64,000 bases of DNA, taken from assembly GCF_021261315.1 (NCBI RefSeq), contig NZ_JAJSAX010000004.1:62001-126000 (forward strand), given 5' to 3'. The position numbers and the translations under genes were made by a program. The DNA is from Epilithonimonas sp. JDS (GTDB lineage Bacteria; Bacteroidota; Bacteroidia; Flavobacteriales; Weeksellaceae). The notes beneath the pieces were generated by a model that was not told where the DNA came from, ran no database searches, and worked only from the letters and a program-made list of their open reading frames with translations. Numbering within the stretch: position 1 is the first letter of the stretch; each line of letters begins with the position of its first letter. Shown piece after piece: positions 46,307-54,774 of this stretch.

Positions 46307-46852
46307 ATGGAAAATAATAAAAAAACACAGCAAAGAGAAGAGTTATCTCAAGCTGATATTGAGAGATTAGAATTACTACAGGAAGCAAACCAAAAAGTAG
46401 GAAGACAGCTTTCAATCAATTCCGAGACCGGGAATGTTGAAGAATTTGATGAATTACGCAGTTTGATCAGCAAAGATTTTGAAGATCCTGAAGAAAAATA
46501 TAATCTTTACTATAAGGGAATTAGAAAATTGTTGATGGATTTTTTACCGAAAGGGAAAGATTTCAAACAGGTTCGAGACATTATTTATGATGAAAAGAAT
46601 GTCTTCTTAAATTTAGGAAAAAAGAAATCGGACAATAAAGGAATAAGAAAATCAGATGGACGAATGACTTACCAGCCTGTAATGAATGAAATTCTTGATA
46701 TTATAGTCAAGTGGGTTTCTGAATCTCAAAATCCATTTGATATATACAGAGCATTTTATGAATTAAATGAAAAACATAATTATGGTCATGAGGTGTATGA
46801 TGAGACAACAAGAAGTGTGGCAAATGCAATGTTAGAATTAGCTCAAAAATAA
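46307..46852 (+). CDS. Hypothetical partner of the ImmA/IrrE protease, 181 aa
   Basis: I do not recognise this family. The protein is hydrophilic and mostly helical by composition, with a charged N-terminus (QREELSQADIERLELLQEANQKVGRQL), a DFLPKGKDFKQVRDIIYDEKNVFLNLGKKK segment, and a C-terminal FDIYRAFYELNEKHNYGHEVYDE. It has no signal peptide or membrane segment. Six base pairs separate it from the protease gene, so the two form an operon. It could be an effector, substrate or antitoxin. Confidence 0.7.
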   Translation: MENNKKTQQREELSQADIERLELLQEANQKVGRQLSINSETGNVEEFDELRSLISKDFEDPEEKYNLYYKGIRKLLMDFLPKGKDFKQVRDIIYDEKNVFLNLGKKKSDNKGIRKSDGRMTYQPVMNEILDIIVKWVSESQNPFDIYRAFYELNEKHNYGHEVYDETTRSVANAMLELAQK

Positions 46853-46853
46853 T

Positions 46854-46879
46854 AAAGAGTCCCAAAAATGGGACCCTTT
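46854..46879 (+). terminator. Terminator after the ImmA/IrrE operon
   Basis: A 6-bp core stem (46859-46864 with 46869-46874), extended outward past one mismatch, ends in CTTTATTG. The remaining gap to 47158 (about 280 bp) is AT-rich and I see nothing else in it. Confidence 0.6.
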
Positions 46880-47158
46880 ATTGTTTAAATTGAATAGCTT
46901 CAAAAAATTGGCTTGTCAATAAACTATATATGAAAACTAATTGAAAAACATGGTCAATATCATTAGAATTTACAATAATAATGCTTTGATAGGGATGATT
47001 TGAAATGTAAATTATTGATTAGCAATGTGTAATGAATTTGGACTTTATATTAGGCGTTCACTTGTGTTTTTTTGGTAATCGCTAGTGGTAATGAGAAATA
47101 AAATTCAATGATGATGTTTCAATGGTTAGTTATTCAGCAAACCTAGCAACATAGAATA

Positions 47159-48166
47159 TTAGCCTATGTTTTTTTTTACAAAATTTTTAAACTCCTCTTT
47201 AAAACCCTTCGCAAAAATATTTACATTAAAAGTTTTGCGTTCATTTCCATTTTGTCCTGAAAAAAGCATTGTTTTAAAAAATTCAGAATCTAAACCTTCA
47301 AACTTACTTTTATATAAATTATTAGAGCATACCCAAGTTTCACAATTAAAAGTAATTAGACTCGAAAGTCTTCTTCTTAACCTCTTTTCATTTTCCTTGA
47401 AAAATAAATTTACAAAAGATTTAACTTTTAATTGATCTTCTTTATGGTAACCCATTAACAAAACTGATTTTCCTCTATAGGGAAATAATGAAATGAAAAT
47501 TTCTGAAGTTCTGTCCATATCTTTTCCATACCTAATTATGTGATCCTGTATTTCTTGAGATGTATCATAAGTATAAATTGAATTTAGGCATAATTCAAAT
47601 AATTCAATCTCTCTATGTTCAAAAACAAATGTTTCAGTATTGTTTTTTAGATCATTCCACATGGAATTAATTAAAAAAGATAAGTCACGTAGGCCAATTT
47701 TACTTTGTTCAATTGAAATTTCTACCATTCCATTTGAAACTGTATCAGGATGATTTAAAGTACATTCTTGCTGTTTAATAACTATTTCTTTAATACGATA
47801 TTCATTACAAGCTGTTCTTAATGCAAATAGCAAACATGACTCATAATCATTAAAATCAATTTTATCTTTTGATTCTATTTTTTGAAATACAGAAGTATCG
47901 TGGGTATTGCAAAAACCTAAAAAAGTATATATTTTATTAATGCCTTTTCTTTTAAATCCAATATATTCTGCGTTGAAATGGTCTACAGCAGATTCCCATA
48001 GATGTTGATCATTGGATAGTGATGAAAGGATTCCATTTTTTTGCATAATATGAGAATTTATTGCTTTCTCACTACAACCAGGATACATGCATAGATTTGT
48101 CTGTTCTTTTGCTTTTTTTGCACAGTCGGTAAAAATCTTTGCTAATTCTGGGTTTTCAGTTCTCAT
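47159..48166 (-). CDS. Zinc-finger/HNH-like protein of unknown function
   Basis: The 335-aa protein has a Cys/His cluster at the start: C26-x4-C31 (CMYPGCSEKAINSHI), H39 in the SH pair, then C86-x2-H89-D90 (FLGFCNTHD). The two half-sites look like a split zinc site with HNH-type spacing, followed by IESKDKIDF. The rest is helical with no known motif. I start it at the ATG at 48166; the longer ATG at 48229 lies inside the terminator hairpin of the upstream gene. A nuclease role is possible but unproven. Confidence 0.6.
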   Translation of the reverse strand: MRTENPELAKIFTDCAKKAKEQTNLCMYPGCSEKAINSHIMQKNGILSSLSNDQHLWESAVDHFNAEYIGFKRKGINKIYTFLGFCNTHDTSVFQKIESKDKIDFNDYESCLLFALRTACNEYRIKEIVIKQQECTLNHPDTVSNGMVEISIEQSKIGLRDLSFLINSMWNDLKNNTETFVFEHREIELFELCLNSIYTYDTSQEIQDHIIRYGKDMDRTSEIFISLFPYRGKSVLLMGYHKEDQLKVKSFVNLFFKENEKRLRRRLSSLITFNCETWVCSNNLYKSKFEGLDSEFFKTMLFSGQNGNERKTFNVNIFAKGFKEEFKNFVKKNIG

Positions 48167-48213
48167 AAAATTTTGGTATATATTAATTGGCAAAATAAAA
48201 CTTGGTATTAAGT

Positions 48214-48246
48214 CAAAAAAAACCGTCATATTTTTTTGACGGTTTT
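48214..48246 (-). terminator. Terminator of the DUF2188 gene
   Basis: A 10-bp perfect stem (48219-48228 with 48237-48246) with an A run on its left side becomes stem plus T tract on the minus strand, directly after the DUF2188 gene. Confidence 0.8.
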
Positions 48247-48251
48247 ATAAA

Positions 48252-48491
48252 CTATTTTTTTTTGTCTTTAGGAGGGTTAGGATCTCTTCCATAGCTGTTG
48301 GGATTTTGAATTTTTCCGTCCTTACCATGAGGGACAAACTCAACCTTATCCTTTCTTGCCAGATTTTTTCCATATTCTACTGCGTCAGCTTTTTTGTCGA
48401 AGTGCTTAGAAGCTCGTTCCGCTTCTTCTCGTTTTGCATCCCAGCCTCCGTCTGGATTGGGTACAACATGTACGTCTTTCTTTTCTGCCAT
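48252..48491 (-). CDS. DUF2188 domain protein
   Basis: The 79-aa protein fits DUF2188 along its length: HVVPNPDGGWDAKREEAERASKHFDKKADAVEYGKNLARKDKVEFVPHGKDGKI, then SYGRDPNPPKD. DUF2188 proteins are small, soluble and of unknown function. It has its own terminator. Confidence 0.85.
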   Translation of the reverse strand: MAEKKDVHVVPNPDGGWDAKREEAERASKHFDKKADAVEYGKNLARKDKVEFVPHGKDGKIQNPNSYGRDPNPPKDKKK

Positions 48492-48595
48492 AACTTGTTT
48501 TTTTATAATATAAAGTTAAGGATATTTTTTTGTTTGAAACGCAGATATAAAAAGTACTATAATCATGTCCCAAGTATATCTTAATCTTATGCTTT

Positions 48596-49147
48596 TTATA
48601 ATTCAGATTTTATTTTTCTCAGTGTAATACTTATTCTTTCCCCTTCATTTTCCTGTTCAGATAGAATTGAATGCATCCACTTCTCCTGAATTTCTTGAGT
48701 CATGTATAACAAACTGTTTGGCTCTAAAACGATTTCAAAAAGCTCGAGATTTATTTTGTTTTTAAATCTCATTATTCTTTTACCTCCTAATGAAATTATT
48801 ATAATGCCAGTATTTGAATCAAGGATATCGATTTGATCCGAATGGTAACCCATTTTTGATAGATTATCGTAATAATAGTTTATGAGGCAATTATTTGGTC
48901 TGTAATCAATAATTTTTTCCAATCGATCAATAATTTTTAAAATATAATCTGGAAAATCTAAAAAATCATATTTTAAGTTACTGTAATTATAAGGCATACC
49001 AAAACTTGCAGTTTTTCTTGACTTAATACTATTATCCCAATCAGTATGATTTTTGATTTTTGTAAATAAAATATCACCTTTGTCCTCGAAATTAGATATT
49101 AAGATAATACCATCATTTAATATTTTGTAATCATTGATGTAATTCAT
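48596..49147 (-). CDS. AlkB-like 2-oxoglutarate/Fe(II) dioxygenase (second copy, divergent)
   Basis: The 183-aa protein keeps the dioxygenase triad H102-x-D104 (YHSDQID) and H159 (WMHSIL), plus R171 and R177 for co-substrate binding. The TASFGMPYNYS segment replaces the TPRLTAWYG of the AlkB at 28.2 kb, so the substrate pocket differs. I use the ATG at 49147; the upstream ATG at 49165 adds only six residues. It is divergent from the methyltransferase-like gene 47 bp away. It could reverse methylation of nucleic acids or act on another substrate. Confidence 0.82.
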   Translation of the reverse strand: MNYINDYKILNDGIILISNFEDKGDILFTKIKNHTDWDNSIKSRKTASFGMPYNYSNLKYDFLDFPDYILKIIDRLEKIIDYRPNNCLINYYYDNLSKMGYHSDQIDILDSNTGIIIISLGGKRIMRFKNKINLELFEIVLEPNSLLYMTQEIQEKWMHSILSEQENEGERISITLRKIKSEL

Positions 49148-49194
49148 AATAGTAAATATAATCATATTTTATAGATTTGTAGCAAATTGATTCG

Positions 49195-49782
49195 ATGCCA
49201 GTACTTGATATTAATAAAAATGAAATAATTTATCACGACGACTTTCCTAATAATAAGCAGATTCGCCATTTAGAAGTTGGGGCAAGTATAAATTGTTTTG
49301 GAAAAAAATTTTATCCAGCGTGTTATTTAACAGATAAGGAACAGCCAGCATTTCCACATTTTTATGAAAAATTAGACTATGATGAAACAAATTCACATTT
49401 TTTAGATTTTGTTGGAGATTTTTACAACTTGAAAATAGATCGTGATTTTGACTTAGCAATTTTTTGCAATCCATATGGATTTGGTTTTAGAGGTAAAGAG
49501 AATAGTAAAAAATTTTTAAATAAATCAGGACAAGTTTTACGTAATGGTGGGGAGATTTTAGTTTTAGGAAATAGTGCTAATGCATGGTCAAAATATAGAA
49601 ATGCTGAGAAGTGGTTATCGCAATTACAAAGTGAAGGAAATCTAGACTATAACTTACAATTGCTACCTTTAACTACAATCGATGAAAATCATCACTATCG
49701 TACTAACCATACTTTTCGAAAAGTAGTGGTAACGGAAACGACAATTGTTAATGAGATGTATAAAATAGTTAAAATAAATTAA
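49195..49782 (+). CDS. Methyltransferase-like protein
   Basis: The 195-aa protein looks like a small class I SAM-dependent methyltransferase: HLEVGASINCFG (residues 25-36) as motif I, an acidic strand (DLAIFCNPYGFGF, 86-98) as motif IV with an NPY in place of NPPY, and LRNGGEILVLGN (115-126) as motif V/VI. It is not a clear match to a DNA adenine or cytosine methylase. Its stop is 1 bp before the start of the 323-aa gene, so they are translated together, and it faces the AlkB-like gene. The substrate is unknown. Confidence 0.6.
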   Translation: MPVLDINKNEIIYHDDFPNNKQIRHLEVGASINCFGKKFYPACYLTDKEQPAFPHFYEKLDYDETNSHFLDFVGDFYNLKIDRDFDLAIFCNPYGFGFRGKENSKKFLNKSGQVLRNGGEILVLGNSANAWSKYRNAEKWLSQLQSEGNLDYNLQLLPLTTIDENHHYRTNHTFRKVVVTETTIVNEMYKIVKIN

Positions 49783-49783
49783 G

Positions 49784-50755
49784 ATGGATAATATTCTTCG
49801 TAATGCTCGAGAAAAATTTGAGAAAATTACTTTAACTGATAATTACCGAAGTAAAAAGTTTACCAAAAATTTTGATAAACATTTAGCTATACTTGTCGAT
49901 ACAACCATTCAATTAGCAGAGGAAAATAGTGTGTTAACAAATAAGCATATAGACTTTACCGACAAGATGTATTGGGAATCACAAGGGTACATTCTTGAAA
50001 AGTTAGACACTATAACCGACTCTGAGATTTTGAACGAGTTTGATAACTTAGAAGATATCTTATATGAAAGAATTAAAGTGAGTTTAGGAAATGCTTATAA
50101 TGGAAGTGAAGCATTAAACCTAATGATTGATAATTCAGTACATGATACTCTTCTAGCATTAAAATTTAATTTTTTTGAAAATAAGGATAATTATTTTAAT
50201 CCGTGGGAAGACGCTAAAAATATTTTAGTTGAAGATGAAGTTTTATATACTTTTTCAACAGATACAGAAAAACTAAATTCTTTAGGATTTTCTATAGTTA
50301 GTAATGATAGTGTTGATATATCTGATAAAAAAATAAATATTATTGGTAAAGGAAGCAGGAATGACTACAATTATGGCTTTGTCAGAGATCTTCTTGGTTT
50401 AAGAAATACTATAATCCAAATTCTTGATGAAAATAGTAGCTTTGGCAATAAAGCTACAACAGCGGATGAGATAATTATTAAATTACGTCGTATGGGGATA
50501 AGAAGTAATGAACTGACAGATCATAATATAAAATCTTGGCTGATTGCTCCTTTGAAAAGAAGTAATAGAATAGGTAGTGATAAGGAGGGCTATTTCATTT
50601 TAAATAATTGCCAAGACGTAAAAATATCTTATTACAGCCATTATGAAAATTTTAAAGGTTATTATAGAACTTTAGAAAAACATAGAAAATTAGCTATAAA
50701 ATTCGGATGCGAAGACCCATATTTCAGTAGTCATTTAGAATTTCTCAAGCCATAA
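49784..50755 (+). CDS. Hypothetical protein coupled to the methyltransferase-like gene
   Basis: This 323-aa soluble protein has no family that I recognise. Visible features are a charged helical N-terminus (REKFEKITLTDNYRSKKFTKNFDKHLA), a central DRLLG-type stretch (YGFVRDLLGLRNTIIQIL), and a basic segment (IKSWLIAPLKRSNRIGSDKEG) that could be a winged-helix-like DNA-binding part. It starts 1 bp after the upstream stop and ends before a bidirectional terminator, so it is the second gene of a two-gene operon. Confidence 0.7.
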   Translation: MDNILRNAREKFEKITLTDNYRSKKFTKNFDKHLAILVDTTIQLAEENSVLTNKHIDFTDKMYWESQGYILEKLDTITDSEILNEFDNLEDILYERIKVSLGNAYNGSEALNLMIDNSVHDTLLALKFNFFENKDNYFNPWEDAKNILVEDEVLYTFSTDTEKLNSLGFSIVSNDSVDISDKKINIIGKGSRNDYNYGFVRDLLGLRNTIIQILDENSSFGNKATTADEIIIKLRRMGIRSNELTDHNIKSWLIAPLKRSNRIGSDKEGYFILNNCQDVKISYYSHYENFKGYYRTLEKHRKLAIKFGCEDPYFSSHLEFLKP

Positions 50756-50850
50756 TATTAATCTTTATTCTGGTCTGCGATTTTATAGCTATTGGATGAT
50801 CTTTATTTATTAATACTAACGTGTTCAAACCACGCTAATATATTTAACAT

Positions 50851-50878
50851 AAAATCCTAACTTAATAGTTAGGATTTT
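50851..50878. terminator. Bidirectional terminator
   Basis: An 11-bp perfect stem (50851-50861 with 50868-50878) and a 6-nt loop separate the 323-aa gene from the convergent XRE gene; the XRE stop codon lies in the right arm. Confidence 0.8.
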
Positions 50879-51114
50879 TCATTTATTTTAAAATTAAATA
50901 ATTCTTGAGGATGAACTTCTAATCCCTTTGATAGTTCTTGTATTGTGGACATTCTTATATCAACTTCTCCTTTTTCAATCTTACTGATATTGCTATGATC
51001 GACATCACATTTTTGAGCTAATACACGATAGCTTAGGCCTAGTTTTGTCCTAAACTTTTCAACTTGCTTACCAAAAGCTATTCGAAATTCAACTCTATCC
51101 ATTGAAATCAGCAT
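50869..51114 (-). CDS. XRE-family helix-turn-helix repressor
   Basis: The 81-aa protein is essentially one XRE/Cro domain (FRTKLGLSYRVLAQKCDVDHSNISKIEKGEVDIRMSTIQELSKGLEVHPQELF). Small repressors of this type commonly control mobile or defence genes. An inverted repeat in its upstream region (51147-51172) is a likely binding site, next to a promoter reading away from it towards the SusC operon. Confidence 0.85.
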   Translation of the reverse strand: MLISMDRVEFRIAFGKQVEKFRTKLGLSYRVLAQKCDVDHSNISKIEKGEVDIRMSTIQELSKGLEVHPQELFNFKINEKS

Positions 51115-51146
51115 TCAGAAGGCAATTTGTAAAGATTTTAACAATT

Positions 51147-51192
51147 ATTTGTAGTTGAATTAACCTACAAATGAAAACTTTTGTTATATTTG
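51147..51192. promoter_or_regulatory. XRE operator and rightward promoter
   Basis: ATTTGTAG (51147-51154) and CTACAAAT (51165-51172) form an 8-bp perfect inverted repeat with a 10-bp spacer whose interior is partly symmetrical. TATATTTG (51185-51192) is a TAnnTTTG -7 box directed to the right; transcription would start near 51199. A 6-bp hairpin (51201-51206 with 51211-51216) follows at the presumed start. Confidence 0.5.
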
Positions 51193-51198
51193 TAAAAT

Positions 51199-51757
51199 AG
51201 GTTACAGTAATGTAACTTTGCGATACTTCAAAGAAATACAGAAGCTATTGCTTAGAGTCTCGGTTCGAAAACTGGTAATTTTTAAATCCCTGAGATAATA
51301 AGTAAGCGGCTCACGACCTAGGCGTGGGTCTCTCTTATCTTGGGATGGGTATACCAGTGCCTCGAATCAGATATGTAGAGTACCCATGCCGTCTTTTTCC
51401 AATGCAGTTCGCTTTATCTCAACATTATAATCTAAGCCCGCTTCCTAAAACATAGTATCAGACTACACGATACAATAGGAGGGTACAACCTATTGCGGCT
51501 TTAAAAAGCTTACACGGGACACAGATTCATTCATATTAAATTCTTTCCGGTGCCTTATGGTCACTGCTTACAGAACCTCACCAGTCCTTTTTCATACCAA
51601 AGGGCATCAGGAAAGTTTTACTAAAAAAAGAATCAAAAAAACTACTCAACTTAAAACAGAAAATGTAAAAAGCCCCTTCCTGTCAGTCGCCTAAAACATC
51701 AGGAAAGAGCGTAGTTCAGTAATTAATCTTTAGAAAATTAAAAACCTTTACAAATCT
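51199..51757 (+). ncRNA. Long structured leader or ncRNA upstream of the SusC operon
   Basis: About 560 bases contain no ORF but can fold extensively. Helix P1: 51264-51268 plus 51271-51277 with 51362-51366 plus 51352-51358. Nested P2: 51286-51290 and 51292-51298 with 51335-51346. P3: 51310-51315 with 51323-51328. A competing 7-bp helix pairs 51345-51351 with 51381-51387. Downstream is a 7-bp hairpin (51473-51479 with 51489-51495), and the 11-mer CATCAGGAAAG occurs at 51605 and 51697. I do not recognise a known RNA family. It may be a leader of the SusCD operon or a separate sRNA. The pairings are by eye. Confidence 0.4.
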
Positions 51758-54700
51758 ATGAAAAATTCCTATTACCATATAGGAGGTATTTTCTTTGGCC
51801 TTATGCTGACCGGTGTCAGCACTCAATCAAAAGCCCAAACTCGCACAATTTCCGGTACCGTCACCTCATCTAATAAACCATTGTCGGGAGTCATTATCTC
51901 CCAAGAGGGTAGTGATCAGGTAACCATGACCGCTAATAACGGAACCTACACGATAAAGGTTTCAGCAGAAAATCCCATCCTATTGTTCAGACATCCTGAT
52001 TATGCAGAAAAAAAAGTCACACTCACTAATCAGACGGTCGTTAATATCAACTTAGAACAAAAAGTAAAGGGAATCGAAGAAGTTATTCTCAACGCCGGCT
52101 ACTACAAGGTTAAAGACAGAGAAAGAACCGGTAGTATCGCCAGAGTTTCAGCAAAAGAAATAGAAAATCAACCTGTCAATAACGTCCTTTCAGCTTTACA
52201 AGGACGTATGCCGGGTGTCAGTATTACACAGACTTCCAGTGTCCCCGGAGGAGGATTTGATGTGCAGATCAGGGGAAGAAACAGTTTAAGAACTTATGCC
52301 ACGACGGGCTATGACGGCAACAAGCCCTTGTATATCGTCGATGGTGTTCCTTTACCTCAAGTTAATGATTTCAACACGGGGATGGCAAGTACGATACTGC
52401 CGTACAGCGAATCCAATCCTTTAAACTCCATCAATCCCGATGATATCGAATCTCTGGAAGTACTGAAAGATGCAGATGCAACTGCGATCTATGGAAGTAA
52501 GGGAGCCAATGGTGTTGTATTGATTACCACCAAGAAAGGTAAAAAAGAAAAAACTGAAGTCAATCTGAGAACAAGTTATGGAATTGGGCAGATGACCAAC
52601 TTACCAAAGATGATGACTCTTAATGAGTATATCGCCGTGAGAAAACTGGCTTTTGCCAATGATGGGGTAGCCGTCCCCTCCAATGCCTATGACATCAATG
52701 GGGTCTGGAGCTCAATAAAAACCACCGACTGGCAAAAATACTTTGTGGGAAATACAGCAGAGTATTCAGATGTACAACTCGGTGTCTCCGGTGGAAGCGG
52801 CAATACACAATTCTCAATATCGGGAGGTCATAACGAAGAAACGACTGTATTCCCCGGAAATTACAGGTATACAAGAAATAATTTAGGAGTCAACCTAAAC
52901 CACACCAGTGCAGACCGGAAGTTTCAGATTGGATTTAACGGGACTGCTGCGCTGCAAAACAATGTTCTGCCGCCAACTGATTTCAATTTAGTGTACGCTT
53001 CGCTAGCACCAAATGCGCCTGACCTCTATATGCCCAATGGAATGATCAACTGGGAGAGCAACACCTTTACCAATCCGATAGGACCTGCAACACAGACCTA
53101 TTCAGTAAAGACCAAAAGCCTCAATGCCAACATCACTTCAAGCTATAATTTTGGAAGCGGCTTTAGTATCAACCTTAATAGCGGATACAGCACCTACAAC
53201 AGTAATGACCAGAAGATTTTTCCCAAGACGACCTATAATCCATCCAGTAATATAGGCAGTAGTAATTCATCGATACGAAAAGGACAGAAGATGAACCAAA
53301 GCTGGATTTTGGAGCCTCAGCTGAATTATGAAAAACGATTGGAAAAACACCAGTTTTCAGCTTTATTAGGCGGATCATTTCAGGAACAGAAATCAGATAA
53401 TTTTGTGCTATTAGGAAGGAACTTTCCGTCTGATGATATGCTTAACAATATTTCAGCGGCAGCAAGTATAACGATTCCCAGTGCCAGTGAAACCTTATAC
53501 CGCTATCAGGCAGTGTATGCAAGATTTAACTACGGCTATAATAAACGCTACTTTATCAACTTAACAGGCAGACGGGATGGCTCCAGCCGGTTTGGTTCTG
53601 AGAGGAGATATGCCAATTTTGGAGCAGTGGGAGCCGCATGGTTATTCTCTGAAGAAAGTTTCTTTAAGAAAAGCTCATTGCTAAGTTTTGGAAAGCTGAG
53701 AACCAGCTACGGCGTTGCAGGGAATGACCAGATCGGAGATTATCAATACTATGATACCTATCAGTCTACCGGAGGCTCATACGGAGGTTTTTCAGGAATC
53801 GTTCCGCAACGTCTTTATAATAAAAATTTCGGTTGGGAGCTTACCCGTAAATTTGAGGCCGCGATTGAACTTGGTTTTTTTAAACAGAGGCTGAATTTCA
53901 ATGCGGGGTATTATCACAACATCAGCTCCAATCAGCTGGTCGGGGTTCCAATGCCTGCCACTACAGGATTTACCAGCATACAGGCTAACTTGAATGCTAC
54001 CGTAAGAAACAGGGGATTGGAAGTATCCTTAGAGTCAGTCAATATTAAAACGGACCATTGGAGGTGGACAACCAACCTCAATTTTACGCTCCCTGAAAAC
54101 AAGCTGATGAGTTTTCCCAACCTCGATAAATCGACGTATGCCAATCGATTTGAGATCGGGAAATCCACAAATCTTGTCAAGCTGTACCAATATACGGGTA
54201 TTAATCCTACGACCGGCCTGTATACATTTTACGATGCCAATTCTGATGGAATCATCAATACCGCAGATCGTGTTGTCAGCAAAGAAATCAAGGAGTACTG
54301 GTATGGCGGATTACAGAACAGTGTTCAGTATAAAAACTGGAGTTTAGATATCCTTTTGCAGTTTATTAGCCAAAGCCAACACAACATCAGGTCTATGTAT
54401 GGAAACATAGGCTACATGGCAAATAAACCGGCTGTTTTCAATGATTATTGGACGCCTGATAATCCTGACGCTCAATTTCAAAAGCCAACTGCCGGTTACA
54501 ATACAGCAGCAGTTACGGCGAGTTCACTCTACACGCTAAGTGATGCCACCGTTTCAGATATATTCACATTGAGAGTGAAGAACGCAACATTAAGCTACAG
54601 CATTCCATCACCAGACCAGTCAAAACTAAGGACTAAAGTATTTATGAGCGGACAGAACCTCTTCGTGTTTTCCAATAACAAGGATGTCAATCCCGAGTTT

Positions 54701-54763
54701 ATGCTGGCCGGATTCAGCAGTCCACTTCGTGTGATCAGCTTCGGCCTTTCTCTAACCTATTAA
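51758..54763 (+). CDS. SusC/RagA-type TonB-linked outer-membrane receptor
   Basis: The 1001-aa protein has a signal peptide ending KAQ, an N-terminal carboxypeptidase-regulatory-like domain (TISGTVTSSNKPLSGVIIS, about residues 30-105), the SusC linker near VEEVILNAGYYK, the plug (ALQGRMPGVSI, DVQIRGRNSL, PLYIVDGVPL, VLKDADATAIYGSKGANGVVLITTKKG) and a barrel. It forms the import pore with the SusD-like lipoprotein 12 bp downstream. An S9 peptidase gene follows, so the ligand may be peptide rather than glycan. This is inferred. Confidence 0.92.
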   Translation: MKNSYYHIGGIFFGLMLTGVSTQSKAQTRTISGTVTSSNKPLSGVIISQEGSDQVTMTANNGTYTIKVSAENPILLFRHPDYAEKKVTLTNQTVVNINLEQKVKGIEEVILNAGYYKVKDRERTGSIARVSAKEIENQPVNNVLSALQGRMPGVSITQTSSVPGGGFDVQIRGRNSLRTYATTGYDGNKPLYIVDGVPLPQVNDFNTGMASTILPYSESNPLNSINPDDIESLEVLKDADATAIYGSKGANGVVLITTKKGKKEKTEVNLRTSYGIGQMTNLPKMMTLNEYIAVRKLAFANDGVAVPSNAYDINGVWSSIKTTDWQKYFVGNTAEYSDVQLGVSGGSGNTQFSISGGHNEETTVFPGNYRYTRNNLGVNLNHTSADRKFQIGFNGTAALQNNVLPPTDFNLVYASLAPNAPDLYMPNGMINWESNTFTNPIGPATQTYSVKTKSLNANITSSYNFGSGFSINLNSGYSTYNSNDQKIFPKTTYNPSSNIGSSNSSIRKGQKMNQSWILEPQLNYEKRLEKHQFSALLGGSFQEQKSDNFVLLGRNFPSDDMLNNISAAASITIPSASETLYRYQAVYARFNYGYNKRYFINLTGRRDGSSRFGSERRYANFGAVGAAWLFSEESFFKKSSLLSFGKLRTSYGVAGNDQIGDYQYYDTYQSTGGSYGGFSGIVPQRLYNKNFGWELTRKFEAAIELGFFKQRLNFNAGYYHNISSNQLVGVPMPATTGFTSIQANLNATVRNRGLEVSLESVNIKTDHWRWTTNLNFTLPENKLMSFPNLDKSTYANRFEIGKSTNLVKLYQYTGINPTTGLYTFYDANSDGIINTADRVVSKEIKEYWYGGLQNSVQYKNWSLDILLQFISQSQHNIRSMYGNIGYMANKPAVFNDYWTPDNPDAQFQKPTAGYNTAAVTASSLYTLSDATVSDIFTLRVKNATLSYSIPSPDQSKLRTKVFMSGQNLFVFSNNKDVNPEFMLAGFSSPLRVISFGLSLTY

Positions 54764-54774
54764 ACTGCATCATT

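Noticed and set aside
48167-48229. Upstream start of the zinc-finger/HNH-like gene
   Set aside because: The ATG at 48229 falls within the 48219-48246 terminator hairpin of the DUF2188 gene.
51260-51275. T-arm-like GGTTCGAAA, suggesting a tRNA or tmRNA
   Set aside because: No acceptor, D or anticodon arms and no CCA-compatible end surround it; it pairs instead with 51352-51366.
51199-51757. Known riboswitch, RNase P or 6S RNA
   Set aside because: None of the conserved cores I know for cobalamin, TPP, SAM, RNase P or 6S RNA is present.
53175-53378. Antisense ORFs inside the SusC, DnaE and other long genes
   Set aside because: Their translations have no domain features and biased compositions expected of reverse-frame shadows.
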